From Actinomycetota bacterium (lineage in GTDB: Bacteria; Actinomycetota; Actinomycetes; S36-B12; UBA5976): 55,905 nucleotides of DNA. The stretch's first letter is position 1, and each line of letters begins with the position of its first letter. The position numbers and the translations under genes are program-made. Below, in pieces: positions 8,986-20,300 of this stretch. The stretch spans positions 1 to 55,905 of the forward strand of contig VFKC01000017.1 of NCBI GenBank assembly GCA_009885745.1. The letters are read 5' to 3'. Below the pieces are notes generated by a model, which did not search any database, was not told the DNA's origin, and saw only the letters and a list, made by a program, of their open reading frames with translations.

Positions 8986-10305
8986 GTGGCCATACTTCCT
9001 CAAAGTTCTTTTACTCGCACTGCCAGAATTTTTTCACTACCCATTTCACATGCAGGTCGCAGAATTTTTGGAGCAGGACGCAGGCTTTCTGGCGTTACCT
9101 CTCAAGATGCATTGTTAGACGCCCAAACTCGGACCGCTGAACAGATTTTTGGCGTACTTGGCACACTCAAGGGTGGTGCGATGAAATTCGGTCAGGCATT
9201 GAGCGTTTTTGAATCGGTACTGCCTGAGGAAATTGCCGCCCCATATCGTGAGTCGTTAACTAAGCTGCAAGATTCTGCACCACCTATGCCATTGGAGTCA
9301 GTCCATGCCGTGCTGCGCGCAAACCTTGGTGATGATTGGCGAGATCGATTTGCCGAATTTGATGATGAACCAACTGCAGCAGCATCCATTGGACAGGTAC
9401 ATCGAGCCATCTGGCATGACGGCCGACAAGTTGCCGTAAAGGTCCAATACCCTGGTGCTGCCGGCGCATTGATGGCTGACCTAAACCAACTCGCACGATT
9501 CGGTCGGCTATTTGCTGGACTCTTGCCTGGGATAGATGTCAAAGCCTTATTGAATGAGCTTCGTCTTCGAATAAGTGAAGAACTGGACTACTTGCATGAG
9601 TCAAGAGTTCAACGACGCTTTGCCGCCGCTTTTGATGGCGATCCTGAATTTGTAGTTCCCCATGTGCTTGCTGCCTGCGAGCAAGTGATCGTAACCGAAT
9701 GGGTCGATGGTATTTCTCTCGCTCGAATTATTGAATCAGGAACTTCCGAGCAACGAGATCGTATCGGAGAGTTGTACCTAAGGTTTTTATTAAGCGGCCC
9801 AAGTCGTGCTGGATTACTCCATGCCGACCCGCACCCAGGCAATTTCAAAGTAACAACAGATGGACGCCTCGTTGCCCTGGACTTTGGTGCCAGCGCAGAC
9901 CTTCCTGACGGCTTGCCAAGCACAATGGGCACTTTGCTTACAATCGCGATGTCTGGGGACTCACAGACTGTTCTGGATGGCTTAAGAGATGCAGGTTTCA
10001 TCAGGCCAGGAATCGAAATAGATCCACAATCTCTTTTGGATTACTTGGCACCCTTTACCGAGCCAGCTCAAAATCAGAGCTTTAAGCACAGTCGCGATTG
10101 GATTCGTGAACAGTTCAGCAGAACCAGCGATCCGCGCAACCCAGACTGGGCGGTGGGCTTGAAGATTAATCTGCCGGCTGATTACTTGCTTATTCATCGG
10201 GTTTGGCTTGGCAGCATCGGTGTTCTCTGCCAATTAGAAGCAGAATTTTCAGTTCGTGATGAGTTTGAAAAGTGGATACCAGGGTTTCAGAAACTAAATA
10301 TCTAA
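8986..10305 (+). CDS. ABC1/AarF/UbiB-type atypical kinase (Rv3197-like)
   Basis: GGAMKFGQALSVFES (KxGQ), AAASIGQVHRA, VAVKVQYPG, LHADPHPGNFKV, VALDFGA; likely GTG start 8986. Confidence 0.93.
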   Translation: MAILPQSSFTRTARIFSLPISHAGRRIFGAGRRLSGVTSQDALLDAQTRTAEQIFGVLGTLKGGAMKFGQALSVFESVLPEEIAAPYRESLTKLQDSAPPMPLESVHAVLRANLGDDWRDRFAEFDDEPTAAASIGQVHRAIWHDGRQVAVKVQYPGAAGALMADLNQLARFGRLFAGLLPGIDVKALLNELRLRISEELDYLHESRVQRRFAAAFDGDPEFVVPHVLAACEQVIVTEWVDGISLARIIESGTSEQRDRIGELYLRFLLSGPSRAGLLHADPHPGNFKVTTDGRLVALDFGASADLPDGLPSTMGTLLTIAMSGDSQTVLDGLRDAGFIRPGIEIDPQSLLDYLAPFTEPAQNQSFKHSRDWIREQFSRTSDPRNPDWAVGLKINLPADYLLIHRVWLGSIGVLCQLEAEFSVRDEFEKWIPGFQKLNI

Positions 10306-11982
10306 ATCGCGCAAAAGTGTTGACTCTACCCGTGAGCCTTTAGTGCCTGCATGACGAGATTTTGCCCAAGACAGCCTCAAATAAGTTCGAGCGCGAGTCA
10401 CTGCGACGTAAAGAAGTCTGCGCTCTTCGGCGAAATCTGCTGGTGTTTGCGCGTGTGAAATTGGAAGTAAACCCTCACTTAATCCCACCACAAATACCGC
10501 ATCCCACTCAAGGCCTTTGGCTGCATGAATAGAAGCAAGCGTTACTGCATTGGCACTCGGGGCAAACTCTTGTTCATTGCGCTTGTCTAGAAGTAAAACA
10601 AAATCAGCCAATGTGGATTTAGCATCACGCGCCTGGGCATCTTGGGCGAGTTCAACAATGGTATTCAAAGATTCCCACTTTTCTTGCTCGGCGCGACCAG
10701 CACTTGGGGCCTTCGGTTTCCAGCCGATAACCGCCAATAGATCTTTAACTGTCTCAACCAATGTTGGTGTGGCTAGCCCCACCATGCCAGCGCGCAAATG
10801 TAAAAGCGCTAACTTAACTTCGGGCCTTTCGAAAAATCTTTCAGCGCCTCGCAGCGTGACTGGAATCCCGAGACCGCCTAGTTCTGCTTCCAAAATTTCA
10901 GACTGGCTATTTATCCGATAAAGCACAGCAATCTCTCGTGCTGACACGCCAGTGTTCATCAGCTCACGGACCTGTGCTGCCACACTTTGTGCCTCAGTTT
11001 CATCATCCGGATAAGCAGTTGAGGTGACTTTCGGACCTTTACCCTTGGTCGTCGCGAGTCGAACTGGATTTGAGGCATCTTTAGTAAGGATTTGATTAGC
11101 TAACGAGATTACTTCTTCGGTGCTTCGATAAGAATGCGTTAACTGAAATTCCAAAGTGCGCGGGAAATGATTCTTAAAATTAGTTAGATAAGTTGAAGTT
11201 GCACCCGAGAATGAATAAATAGTCTGCGCTGGATCGCCAACCACACAAACATCATCTCGTTGTCCAAGCCACTGACCCAAAAGTTCAAACTGAACTGGGC
11301 TAACATCCTGAAATTCGTCTACCGTGAAATGGCGATATTGTTTATGAACTGTAGCGGCCACCTCAGGGAAATTTTCCATCAGCGCGGTCATATTTAAAAG
11401 CACATCTTCGAAATCCATTACATTGGCTTCATCCATCAGAGTTAGATAAATTTCATAAACTTTTGCAATGTCTTCGATTGAAATTTCACTTGATACGAGC
11501 CTGCGCGCTGCAATTGCTTGGGTTCTGTAGGCATCTGGAGAAAGTATGTTTACTTTCGCCCATTCAATCTCTGCGGCGATGTCGCGAAAAGTTTCCTTAG
11601 AGCTCTTTACTCGGGCAACTCCAACTGCATCAGATACATAGCGAATTTTGCTCGGCACAAGTTGAGGCAAACCAGCATTGAAATATTTCGGGTAGAAAAA
11701 GCGCAACTGGCGCAATGCGGCGCTGTGAAAAGTTCTAACTTGCACGCCAGGTATGCCTAGCGACCCAAGGCGATTACGCAGCTCGCCTGCAGCTCTAGTT
11801 GTAAAAGTTACTGCCAAAGACTGGCTTGGATCATGTGCCCCACTTGCAACTGCGTTAGCAATGCGATGCGTGATGGTTCGAGTTTTTCCAGTTCCAGCAC
11901 CTGCATAGATCACCACGGGACCAGAAATGCACTCAGCAGCAGCGCGTTGCTGTTCGTCGAGTGAATCCAATATGTGTGACAT
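10294..11982 (-). CDS. uvrD2: UvrD/PcrA-family DNA helicase (UvrD2-like, short C-terminus)
   Basis: YAGAGTGKTRTITHRI Walker A, VDEFQDVSPVQ, VGDPAQTIYSFSGA, HAAKGLEWDAVFVVGLSEG, YVAVTRAR; start at MSHILDSLDEQQ. Confidence 0.9.
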   Translation of the reverse strand: MSHILDSLDEQQRAAAECISGPVVIYAGAGTGKTRTITHRIANAVASGAHDPSQSLAVTFTTRAAGELRNRLGSLGIPGVQVRTFHSAALRQLRFFYPKYFNAGLPQLVPSKIRYVSDAVGVARVKSSKETFRDIAAEIEWAKVNILSPDAYRTQAIAARRLVSSEISIEDIAKVYEIYLTLMDEANVMDFEDVLLNMTALMENFPEVAATVHKQYRHFTVDEFQDVSPVQFELLGQWLGQRDDVCVVGDPAQTIYSFSGATSTYLTNFKNHFPRTLEFQLTHSYRSTEEVISLANQILTKDASNPVRLATTKGKGPKVTSTAYPDDETEAQSVAAQVRELMNTGVSAREIAVLYRINSQSEILEAELGGLGIPVTLRGAERFFERPEVKLALLHLRAGMVGLATPTLVETVKDLLAVIGWKPKAPSAGRAEQEKWESLNTIVELAQDAQARDAKSTLADFVLLLDKRNEQEFAPSANAVTLASIHAAKGLEWDAVFVVGLSEGLLPISHAQTPADFAEERRLLYVAVTRARTYLRLSWAKSRHAGTKGSRVESTLLRDLDI

Positions 11983-12040
11983 TTGCCTATTCTCCCAAGC
12001 CTGCTCAAGTGTTTGCACCCGCAGTGCTTGGTTTGTGGAT

Positions 12041-12283
12041 TTAAAGGCCGAGTTGAGCTTTCACTTCAGCGATACTCGGGTTAGTTTTGGCTGTTCCATC
12101 AGCAAAAAGCAAGGTCGGAACCGTTTGGTTGCCACCATTGACACCCATCACAAAGATTGCGGCATCCGGGTCTTGTTCAATGTCTACCTCGTTGTAAGCA
12201 ATTCCCTCGCGCCCCATTTGGGCCTTCAAGCGCTGGCAGTAGCCACACCAAGGTGTGCTGTACATCGTGACTTGAGCATCCAT
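12041..12283 (-). CDS. Mycoredoxin / glutaredoxin-family protein
   Basis: MDAQVTMYSTPWCGYCQRLKAQM, TVPTLLFADG; true start internal to ORF 12041..12394. Confidence 0.9.
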   Translation of the reverse strand: MDAQVTMYSTPWCGYCQRLKAQMGREGIAYNEVDIEQDPDAAIFVMGVNGGNQTVPTLLFADGTAKTNPSIAEVKAQLGL

Positions 12284-12344
12284 AACTTCCTCCACTTTAT
12301 AAAGAGTTCTAGTAGTAAATCTAAACCAAATTGTGTTCGGCGTT

Positions 12345-13265
12345 TTATACCCGACTCCAACTTCGAGGCAATGTTTCACCAAACCAATTTTCAATCAGAC
12401 GCCAAGCAATTGAGGTGGGATTAGGCAGTTGCAGAGTCTTATTAGCGCAACTAGCAACAAATTCTTCGCGAGTGAACCATCGCACATCAGACATCTCATT
12501 TTGATCGGCGGTGATCTCTTCTGTCAGTGCTAACCCTCGATAACCCATCATCAATGATGCGGGAAATGGCCAAGGCTGACTACCCAGATAGCGAAGCGAT
12601 TCTCGTTCGACAACTATGCCAGACTCTTCAAAAACTTCACGGACAACCGCTGCTTCACAAGATTCGCCCGCTTCAATAAATCCAGCCAAAGTTGAGTACC
12701 AAGATAGCTCCCACCCAACACGCCTGCCTAACAAGATCCGGCCCGATGTATCTTCAATTGCCACAATCATGGCCGGTTCAGTGCGTGGAAAATGCGTGGA
12801 ATTATCATTCGGACAATTTCTAGACCACCCGGCATTTTGAACCTGTGTTGTCGCCGCACACTTCTGACAATAGATATGACCCAGATGCCAAGCCTCTAAG
12901 GCTGTTGCAGTTACCGCCAGCCCAACATCGCGAGTTGTCATTTGCGATCCAGTGTCGCGAACACTAACCCAAGCCGTAGCCGATAAATCCTCATTCGAGC
13001 CAAGTAAAGCAACATATGTGTGGTCGTCATCAATTCCCAAAAGCATCACCGCTTCGGGGAAATCAACTACATTGAAACTCAAAGATTCTGGCTTAACCCA
13101 AATAATCGACAATTCATCGGTTACTGGTATTTTGCCTTCGCGCACAATTAAAACTCGTGTTCGCGATGACTGCCAAGCATCGGTCAGCCAATCTGGATTG
13201 CTCCGCACAGCCACCGCACGATCTACGGTGAATCTAGCCAGCGCCAAATCCTGCATCAAGTCCAC
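12345..13265 (-). CDS. nudC: NAD(+) diphosphatase (NudC)
   Basis: Nudix box GFIEAGESCEAAVVREVFEESGI, SQPWPFPASLM motif, zinc-ribbon-like CQKC region. Confidence 0.92.
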   Translation of the reverse strand: MDLMQDLALARFTVDRAVAVRSNPDWLTDAWQSSRTRVLIVREGKIPVTDELSIIWVKPESLSFNVVDFPEAVMLLGIDDDHTYVALLGSNEDLSATAWVSVRDTGSQMTTRDVGLAVTATALEAWHLGHIYCQKCAATTQVQNAGWSRNCPNDNSTHFPRTEPAMIVAIEDTSGRILLGRRVGWELSWYSTLAGFIEAGESCEAAVVREVFEESGIVVERESLRYLGSQPWPFPASLMMGYRGLALTEEITADQNEMSDVRWFTREEFVASCANKTLQLPNPTSIAWRLIENWFGETLPRSWSRV

Positions 13266-13350
13266 ACCAAAAGCCTACGTTTATTTGCACCTGTGCGCAT
13301 CGTCGTTAGTACAGGTGATGCGCTACCTGGCCCAACAGCAGTAACCTGCA

Positions 13351-14160
13351 ATGGTGAGAATAGCTACTTGGAATTTGTTACATGCAGTGTCCACTACCGG
13401 CGTGACTGCTCAGAACTATCTTGGGCATCAGGCTTTATTAACAGGCGCGGACATAATCGGATTGCAAGAAGTTGATCGGGACCAAATTCGCAGTGGAATG
13501 AGCCACCAAACACATGTTGTCGCACTGGCCCTGAATATGCCTTACTGGTTTTTTGCCCCAGCCATTGTTGGCACACCTGGACAAGAGTGGACAAAGGCAC
13601 ATGATGAATCGATCCATAGCCACACACACGGTGACGGATCTGGTGAGGCTCATTACGGAATCGGACTGGCTTCGCGTTATCCGCTAAGTCACATCGAAGT
13701 CATGCGCTTTGCCCCAGCACCTATTTCACTACCCCTTTTAGTTCCCGGACCAAAAGGCGCGCAGATCATGAAAGTTGCCGATGAACCGAGAATTGCATTG
13801 ATCGCTCAAGTAGATTGCCCAGGCGGACCAATAATGGTGGCTACAACCCATTTAAGTTTTGTCCCTGGATTTAATGTGAGACAACTGCGAGCAATCACGC
13901 GTAGGCTGGCGGAATTTGAAATGCCTACGTTGCTCTTTGGGGATTTCAATTTGCCTAGCGGGCTTCCTAAGTTCATTACAGGCTGGGATTCATTGGCGAA
14001 AATTGCCACCTACCCAGTGAACAAACCAAAGATCCAATTCGACCATGTGTTAAGTCGTGGCATTCGTAAAGGTGCTGTAATTAGAGCTCAAAAATCTGCA
14101 CGCGCTATTTCACTCGGCATCAGCGACCACTGTGCCTTGACTGTTGACTTAGAGCTCTAA
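13351..14160 (+). CDS. Endonuclease/exonuclease/phosphatase (EEP) family protein
   Basis: RIATWNLLHA, IIGLQEVDRD, LLFGDFNLPS, SDHCALTVDL motifs. Confidence 0.92.
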   Translation: MVRIATWNLLHAVSTTGVTAQNYLGHQALLTGADIIGLQEVDRDQIRSGMSHQTHVVALALNMPYWFFAPAIVGTPGQEWTKAHDESIHSHTHGDGSGEAHYGIGLASRYPLSHIEVMRFAPAPISLPLLVPGPKGAQIMKVADEPRIALIAQVDCPGGPIMVATTHLSFVPGFNVRQLRAITRRLAEFEMPTLLFGDFNLPSGLPKFITGWDSLAKIATYPVNKPKIQFDHVLSRGIRKGAVIRAQKSARAISLGISDHCALTVDLEL

Positions 14161-17100
14161 AGCAATTGCGAAAGTTCAGCCAAACTCAAGAATTGATTTG
14201 GCTGTTCGATTTTTTGGCTCGTAACGTAATAGAAGGCAGCATCCACTTGCTCTGGGGCAACTTGTAAAATTGCGGCGACCGCAAGTCGGTAAATACTCAG
14301 TTGCAATGGATCGGCTGAACCTGGTGAACCTGTTTTCCAATCCACAACACTCCAGTGATTTGGTTTATTAGGGTCCGTGAGGCTACCAAGAAATACCGCA
14401 TCAGCACGACCTAGCAAAGTATGAGAGCCAGCCAAAAGTGCAAATTGTTTTTCCATCGCGAATGGAACGCGGTCGGCAAATAACCCTTCTTGGAAGGATT
14501 TTTTTAATGCTTCAAGTTGCTCATCATCATAGATTTGTGAATCCATCGCACCAGGCAATTGATCATCATCAATTAATGGGCGTTGGCCAAAGAAATCCTC
14601 AACCCAGGCATGGAAAGTCGTCCCACGATCAGCAGCAGCAGATGGCTTACGTGGCATCGGGCGAACAAGTGATCTAAGGAACGAGTCCTGGTCTCGCACA
14701 AATGCCATAGCTTGACTGGCTGATAATGAACTAGGTAGTCGCACGAGTCTTTCATCCGCAATCGCGAGTTGAGACTGTGCCAGCAAAGCATCAACATCCG
14801 CTTGCCATTGCTTTGCCAAAAGTAATTCCTGCGCAGACAAGGATGATAATAGCGTGTCTTGTTCGAGGGTTTCACAATCTTTGACTAGCTTTGCTTGTTC
14901 TTGCAGAAGATCAAACCCAGCGCTTTCTACTGCAACTGGCCAGGGAACAAATTCCTCTGTGCCTAAAAGCGGATTCACCGCATTGTCTTCAGGTTGATCC
15001 TGCCAATGCGATAAGTGTGTTGCATGTTCGCGCAAGGCGAGTAAAAACTCGCTAGCACCACGCGGTTTGATTTGAGTCATGCCCCACCATGAAGAACTTG
15101 CAATTACCTGATGCTTGGCACGAGTGATAGCGACATAGGCCAGGCGTCGCTCATCAATTACGTGTAATTCTTTAACGACTGCGATGTACTTTTTCAAATC
15201 AGTCGCGGTCGGCCCGCTTGCTGCCGGAAATGCTTGTAAGCGTTCATCAAGAACCTTAGGCAAAATGTCTTGAGGTAAGAACTCGGGGCGCTTTGGCCAT
15301 TGTCCGCCCTTAGGGCTGCCTGGAAATACCCCTGAAGTCATTTCCGGAATCACAACATACGGAAATTCCAAACCCTTGGACTGATGAATAGTCATAATAA
15401 CAACGGCGTTTTGACTCAAGGTCGTTTCGGAATCAGGAATACGTTCAAATCGCTCGCTATCTCGAATGTAAGCCAAGAATGCCGGCAAACTTGCATCGCC
15501 ATCGAGACTACGGAACTCCCCGGCAAGGTCAATCAGAGATGCTAAACGATCAAAGTGTGTTCCGCCAGCACCATGTGCGCGCGACATAGATTCCACACCG
15601 ATACCAGTTACCTTTATAACCCGATTGATCACATCGATTGCTGATTCCCCTGCGAATCTGCGCAAGGTCCGCAACTCGTTTGCCAAAGCAGACATGCGGG
15701 CACGCGCTTCATCGGAGACATCAATAGCTCGCACTTCGCCAACAAGCTCTAAAGCATCAAGGAGGCTGACCCTTTCGCTTTTCTCGACATCAGCAACGAC
15801 ACGGTCCAAAATGACATCAATTCCTGCATCATCATCTTGTTTGTAAACCAAGCCACGGGCGTATTTACCTAAGGCGGCCATATCGCGCATTCCAATGCGA
15901 AGACGGGGACCCATCAGGATTCTTGCTAAAGCGCCATTTGCAGTAGGTTCAGCGATTGCTTGAAGGTAGGAAACAACCTCACGCACCTCTGGCAGATTAA
16001 TGAGAGCATCCGGGGAGACTACTTGAACTGGGACACCTCTACGCTCAAGCGCTTCTACGTAATAACCAGTATTTTTCTTCTCGCGCAGCAAGATTGCTAC
16101 TTCGTTCCATGATTTGTCAGGCTTTATTCGGGCAACCTGGTCAGCAATCCATTCGACCTCATCTTTAAAAGTAGAGAACTGCCCAACATGAACTTCACCA
16201 GGCACTTGGTCTTGATCCCCCACCACCAGTTCGATGATTGATTGATGGATGACTCTGAGAGAGTCACTCATATTATTTGCCGCGCTCAGAATATTCTTTC
16301 CGGATCTACGATTCACCGACAATTTATAGTCAGCTGATTTCGTAGCGACGCCATCAACCACTCGTGGAAAGTCTGATGCAAAATTCTCCATGTTACTGAT
16401 TTCTGCTCCACGCCAACCATAAATAGCCTGACAGGGATCTCCCACAGCCATAACTGTGTGACCATCTCCAAATAACTTTTGCAGGAGAACTTTTTGAGAT
16501 AAAGATGTGTCTTGATATTCATCGAGTAAGACAACTTGAAATTGTTCCTTGAGCAAATCGCACATTTGACTCGAGGAAGACGCTGCCAAAGCAGCTAACC
16601 TAATCTGATCCGAATAATCAATAATCGCATTCGCTTTTTTAGCGGCCCGAAATTCATCGACGAGAAGTGCTAGCGCGATGCGCTTTTTGCTTGCTTCAAT
16701 CATTTCAAAAGTTAGCGCTTGGGTTTTTTCTAAGCCAGATAAATGTGCGATTCGGGCTTGATCGCTGGAAATGACCTTGCTTGGCTCTACTAAATAATTT
16801 GAACATTGCTCATCTAGTTTCATCATCAAAGTAACGGCATCAACGGGATTAAATCCCAATCCGCCAAGGTCCACCGAGGTATTGCGCACTACTCTCATAG
16901 CAAGCTGATATCGCGTCGCATCAACCACAACGCGGGCATCCGGTTCATAGCCAAGCCGTAAACCATGTTCTTTTAGCAAGCGTGCACCGAAGGAGTTGTA
17001 TGTCGAGATGGTCGGCTCGCCTGCATCAATTCGCACCTGAGAATCGCCGACAAATGCCATAGCCTTCGGCAGGAGTTGGCGCACTCTAGTCAAGAGTTCG

Positions 17101-17327
17101 TGGGATGCTTTTTTTGTAAATGTGAGTCCCAGAATTTTCTCTGGGGCAACTTGTTCAGTCATGACCAACCAAGCAATGCGAGCACTCATCACCGTAGTTT
17201 TGCCCGTACCAGCACCAGCAATAATCATTCCAGGTTCGAGTGGGGCTGTGATGGCAGCTAACTGCTCAGCAGAGGGCGCAAAACCAATTATTTTTTTCAG
17301 GTCATCTATCGTTCGGGTGTTTGTCAC
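14157..17327 (-). CDS. adnB: AdnB-like helicase-nuclease subunit
   Basis: UvrD-type motifs (AGAGTGKTTVMSARIAWL, LDEYQDTS, VGDPCQAIYGWRGAE, IHQSKGLEFPYVVIPE) plus RecB-type nuclease motif (VVDWKTG); GTG start overlaps adnA stop (GTGA). Confidence 0.9.
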   Translation of the reverse strand: MTNTRTIDDLKKIIGFAPSAEQLAAITAPLEPGMIIAGAGTGKTTVMSARIAWLVMTEQVAPEKILGLTFTKKASHELLTRVRQLLPKAMAFVGDSQVRIDAGEPTISTYNSFGARLLKEHGLRLGYEPDARVVVDATRYQLAMRVVRNTSVDLGGLGFNPVDAVTLMMKLDEQCSNYLVEPSKVISSDQARIAHLSGLEKTQALTFEMIEASKKRIALALLVDEFRAAKKANAIIDYSDQIRLAALAASSSSQMCDLLKEQFQVVLLDEYQDTSLSQKVLLQKLFGDGHTVMAVGDPCQAIYGWRGAEISNMENFASDFPRVVDGVATKSADYKLSVNRRSGKNILSAANNMSDSLRVIHQSIIELVVGDQDQVPGEVHVGQFSTFKDEVEWIADQVARIKPDKSWNEVAILLREKKNTGYYVEALERRGVPVQVVSPDALINLPEVREVVSYLQAIAEPTANGALARILMGPRLRIGMRDMAALGKYARGLVYKQDDDAGIDVILDRVVADVEKSERVSLLDALELVGEVRAIDVSDEARARMSALANELRTLRRFAGESAIDVINRVIKVTGIGVESMSRAHGAGGTHFDRLASLIDLAGEFRSLDGDASLPAFLAYIRDSERFERIPDSETTLSQNAVVIMTIHQSKGLEFPYVVIPEMTSGVFPGSPKGGQWPKRPEFLPQDILPKVLDERLQAFPAASGPTATDLKKYIAVVKELHVIDERRLAYVAITRAKHQVIASSSWWGMTQIKPRGASEFLLALREHATHLSHWQDQPEDNAVNPLLGTEEFVPWPVAVESAGFDLLQEQAKLVKDCETLEQDTLLSSLSAQELLLAKQWQADVDALLAQSQLAIADERLVRLPSSLSASQAMAFVRDQDSFLRSLVRPMPRKPSAAADRGTTFHAWVEDFFGQRPLIDDDQLPGAMDSQIYDDEQLEALKKSFQEGLFADRVPFAMEKQFALLAGSHTLLGRADAVFLGSLTDPNKPNHWSVVDWKTGSPGSADPLQLSIYRLAVAAILQVAPEQVDAAFYYVTSQKIEQPNQFLSLAELSQLL

Positions 17328-20300
17328 AGTACTGGTCGCCCTTCTGGTACCGCAGGGCACATGATTCGAACAGGACATTTTCGGCATTTTTGTTCTTCAT
17401 AACGCGCTTCATAAGTTTCATCAAGAATTATTGAGGCAGCCGAGGCTAGTCTTTCTTCTAGCGAAACTTCTGAATCTTGATCGTGATCACCGGCATTTAC
17501 AAATTGAACGACCGGCAAATCCTTTTGGTCTTTTGGCGAGGATCTCAACTGCACTAATGCGGCACCCTTGACATGTGTCTCAGGTGCTAGCGACTTTTGA
17601 GATGCGCCATCTTCATAATTTCCTGACTTCACCAAATAGGAATAGAGAGCTAACTGGATATCAGTGGGTAGATCCTTCTTATCCATCGGGTTGCGCCCAG
17701 TCTTGAAGTCATAAACAACAACTCCATCTGCTTGGAATTCAATTCGATCTGCTCGCCCACTTACGCTCAATTGAATTACGCGAGGCGCACCATCTGGATT
17801 CGTTGTGTTCACCGAAGTCTTAATTGCCAAGCCTGCTTCGGCGACACTGTCGACTTCACCTTGCTGTACTAGCCAAGCAAATAGCCGGCCTGACACAACA
17901 TGTGCCTCTGTCCGCATCTGCTGAGATTCCCAAGGCGCTTCATAACCCATCCCAGGCCACAGGCGATCTAGCTTTTGATCAATCGCTGCCATGTCTAATG
18001 GGATTTCTTTAGTCTGCAAGCCTTGGGCAATCGCATGAATTGCATTGCCAAAGACCATCACAGTTTCTGCTTGGGAAGTTGCTTGCACTTGGCGCTCTAG
18101 GAACCAACGAGCGGGACATTTTTCAATCGCGCGCACTGTCGACGGAGACAACGAAATCGGCTCGCTTGGTGCCTTCGAATTCTCAGTGACTGTTTTGATT
18201 CCCCACCAATTCTGTGGATTCGCTGCCCTAAATGTGTCACTGCCTTGTTGCGCCAAAATTGCCAATTGATGTGCAGCTAATTTGCGCATTGCTAGTGAGT
18301 TCTCTGAGTTACTTAATTCATTTCTCAATCCCGCGATAACACCATCAACGCTCAGTGGTCGAGAAGGTCTGCCCGGTAAGTGCCGCACATTTTCAGTGGG
18401 CAACAAATCCTTGAAGTCCTGCACAAATCGAGATGGGACTGAACCATCTTCTTTAGCCGATGTATCAACGGCCGTTACTACCAAGTGGTTCATTGCTCGA
18501 GTGACAGCCACATAAAATAGGCGGCGTTCTTCATCCAAAAGTTCTCGTGCGGTTGTTGCCATCAACTCGCGACGGGGGCCAATACGATCAGCCTGTAAAA
18601 GTGTTTGACGTTGTCTTAAGTCTGGCCACAAATCTTCTTGAGCGCCTGCGATTACTACATACTTCCACTGCAAACCCTTGGATTTATGTGCCGTTAAAAG
18701 CCGCACAGAATCGCTACGGACATCATGTTCTGCCAAAGATCCCGCCGGTATTTCTTGAGCTTCAATTTCAGCCAAGAAGTTCGTTAAGTCTTTACCTCGA
18801 CCGCGCGATACAAATCGGTTGGCCAAATCGTTCAGAGCACAAATGGCATCTAGGTCACGATTAGCGCGCTGGCTTGCGGAACCAAAGGAAAATGCCTGAC
18901 GCTCAAGTTGTGTTGGCCAGTTTGTGCCTTGCCAAATCTCCCAAAGGACGACACCGGGTCCCATACCTTTGCGCATCTTGCTTCGAACATCATTGAGAAG
19001 ATTGCCCAATTTTGTGATTGTGGCGATTGTGCTGTCATGGCGACCTGGCTCGATGTCGATAAGTTTTCTTGGGTCGGCCAACGCCTCACAAATCAACTGT
19101 GCAGATGGTCGCGCTGCTTGTTCCCGCGTTCCATCTAATTTGCGCAGATATTGACCGAGTCTGCGAATATCGATTGGATCAATCTGGGCGAGTGGACCCT
19201 GTAGCAATAGCAAAGCAACATCAGGGGTGAGTGCCCGTTCGTTGTCAACAACTCTTAACGCTGTAACTAGAGGTGCCACTGCAGGGTCAAGGTGTAGCGG
19301 AATCTCGTCAGCCGCTATCTCCACTGGTACACCTGCGGCAACTAATGCTCGATAGATTGCCGGAAGAGTTGTGACCGCAGAGCGAACAATGATTGCCATC
19401 TGCGACCACTTATATTCATTTTGAACTTTTGCACGCGCAACTAAATCTGCAATGTGACTGGCTTGAGCACCATCGGAATCGAACGTTAATAGATCCACTA
19501 GACCTGGGGAAGTCGATGGACAACTTGGTTTACGGTGCCTTTCAATATCTGCTTTTTGAAATCCGGCCGGGACTCGATCGCCGATTACGGCACTGGCAAC
19601 TTCACGTATCTGCGATCCGAATCGACGACAGGTGCTGAGTACAACATCAGTTACTGGTGTACCAAAAATTGGCTGGAAAATATCCGGAAAATTACGAATA
19701 CCTGACTCGTCTGCACCACGGAAACCATAAATAGCCTGATCAACATCGCCAACCACTACAAGTGAAGTTTGTGAATTGACCATTGCTTTGAGCAGTGCAA
19801 CCTGACCTGGGTCAGTGTCTTGATATTCATCAACATAAATGGCTTTAAAAGTTGTCTGCAAATATTTTTGAACATCGGGGCGATGACTCAGAATTACTGC
19901 GCGATGAACTAACTCGCCGTAATCCAAAGTCCCTTCCATATCTAGGACATCTAAGTACTCGTTCATAAAACTGCCAATTGCTTCCCAAGTCGCGCGGCGA
20001 GATTCTTGGCCCAATTTTTCAAGATCAACTGGGTCAAGGAGGTACGAACGCGTTCGAGCCATGACAGCGCGGATTTCTTCGGTTAGCCCTTTGGTATTTA
20101 GCGCCGGCTCAAGTTCATCTGGCCACTCGATACGACGATCTACGACTGCATCATTAAAAAGTTGGCGAGCGCGTTGTTGTTGTTCGGGACCAGAAAGCAA
20201 GCGGGTCGCGTTCTGATAATTTTCTGAATCTTGAAATTTTCGAATTAATGCATAGCAAAACGAGTGGAAAGTGCTAACTAAGGGAACAGCTCCACCGCCA

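Noticed and set aside
9192-10001. Minus-strand ORFs of 116 and 130 aa opposite the ABC1 kinase gene
   Set aside because: Composition (Ser/Arg/Pro-rich) is typical of shadow ORFs; the plus-strand gene is unambiguous.
16313-17364. Antisense ORFs inside adnA/adnB (e.g. 17122..17364 +)
   Set aside because: No recognisable motifs, no RBS support, and they lie opposite strongly conserved helicase coding sequence.
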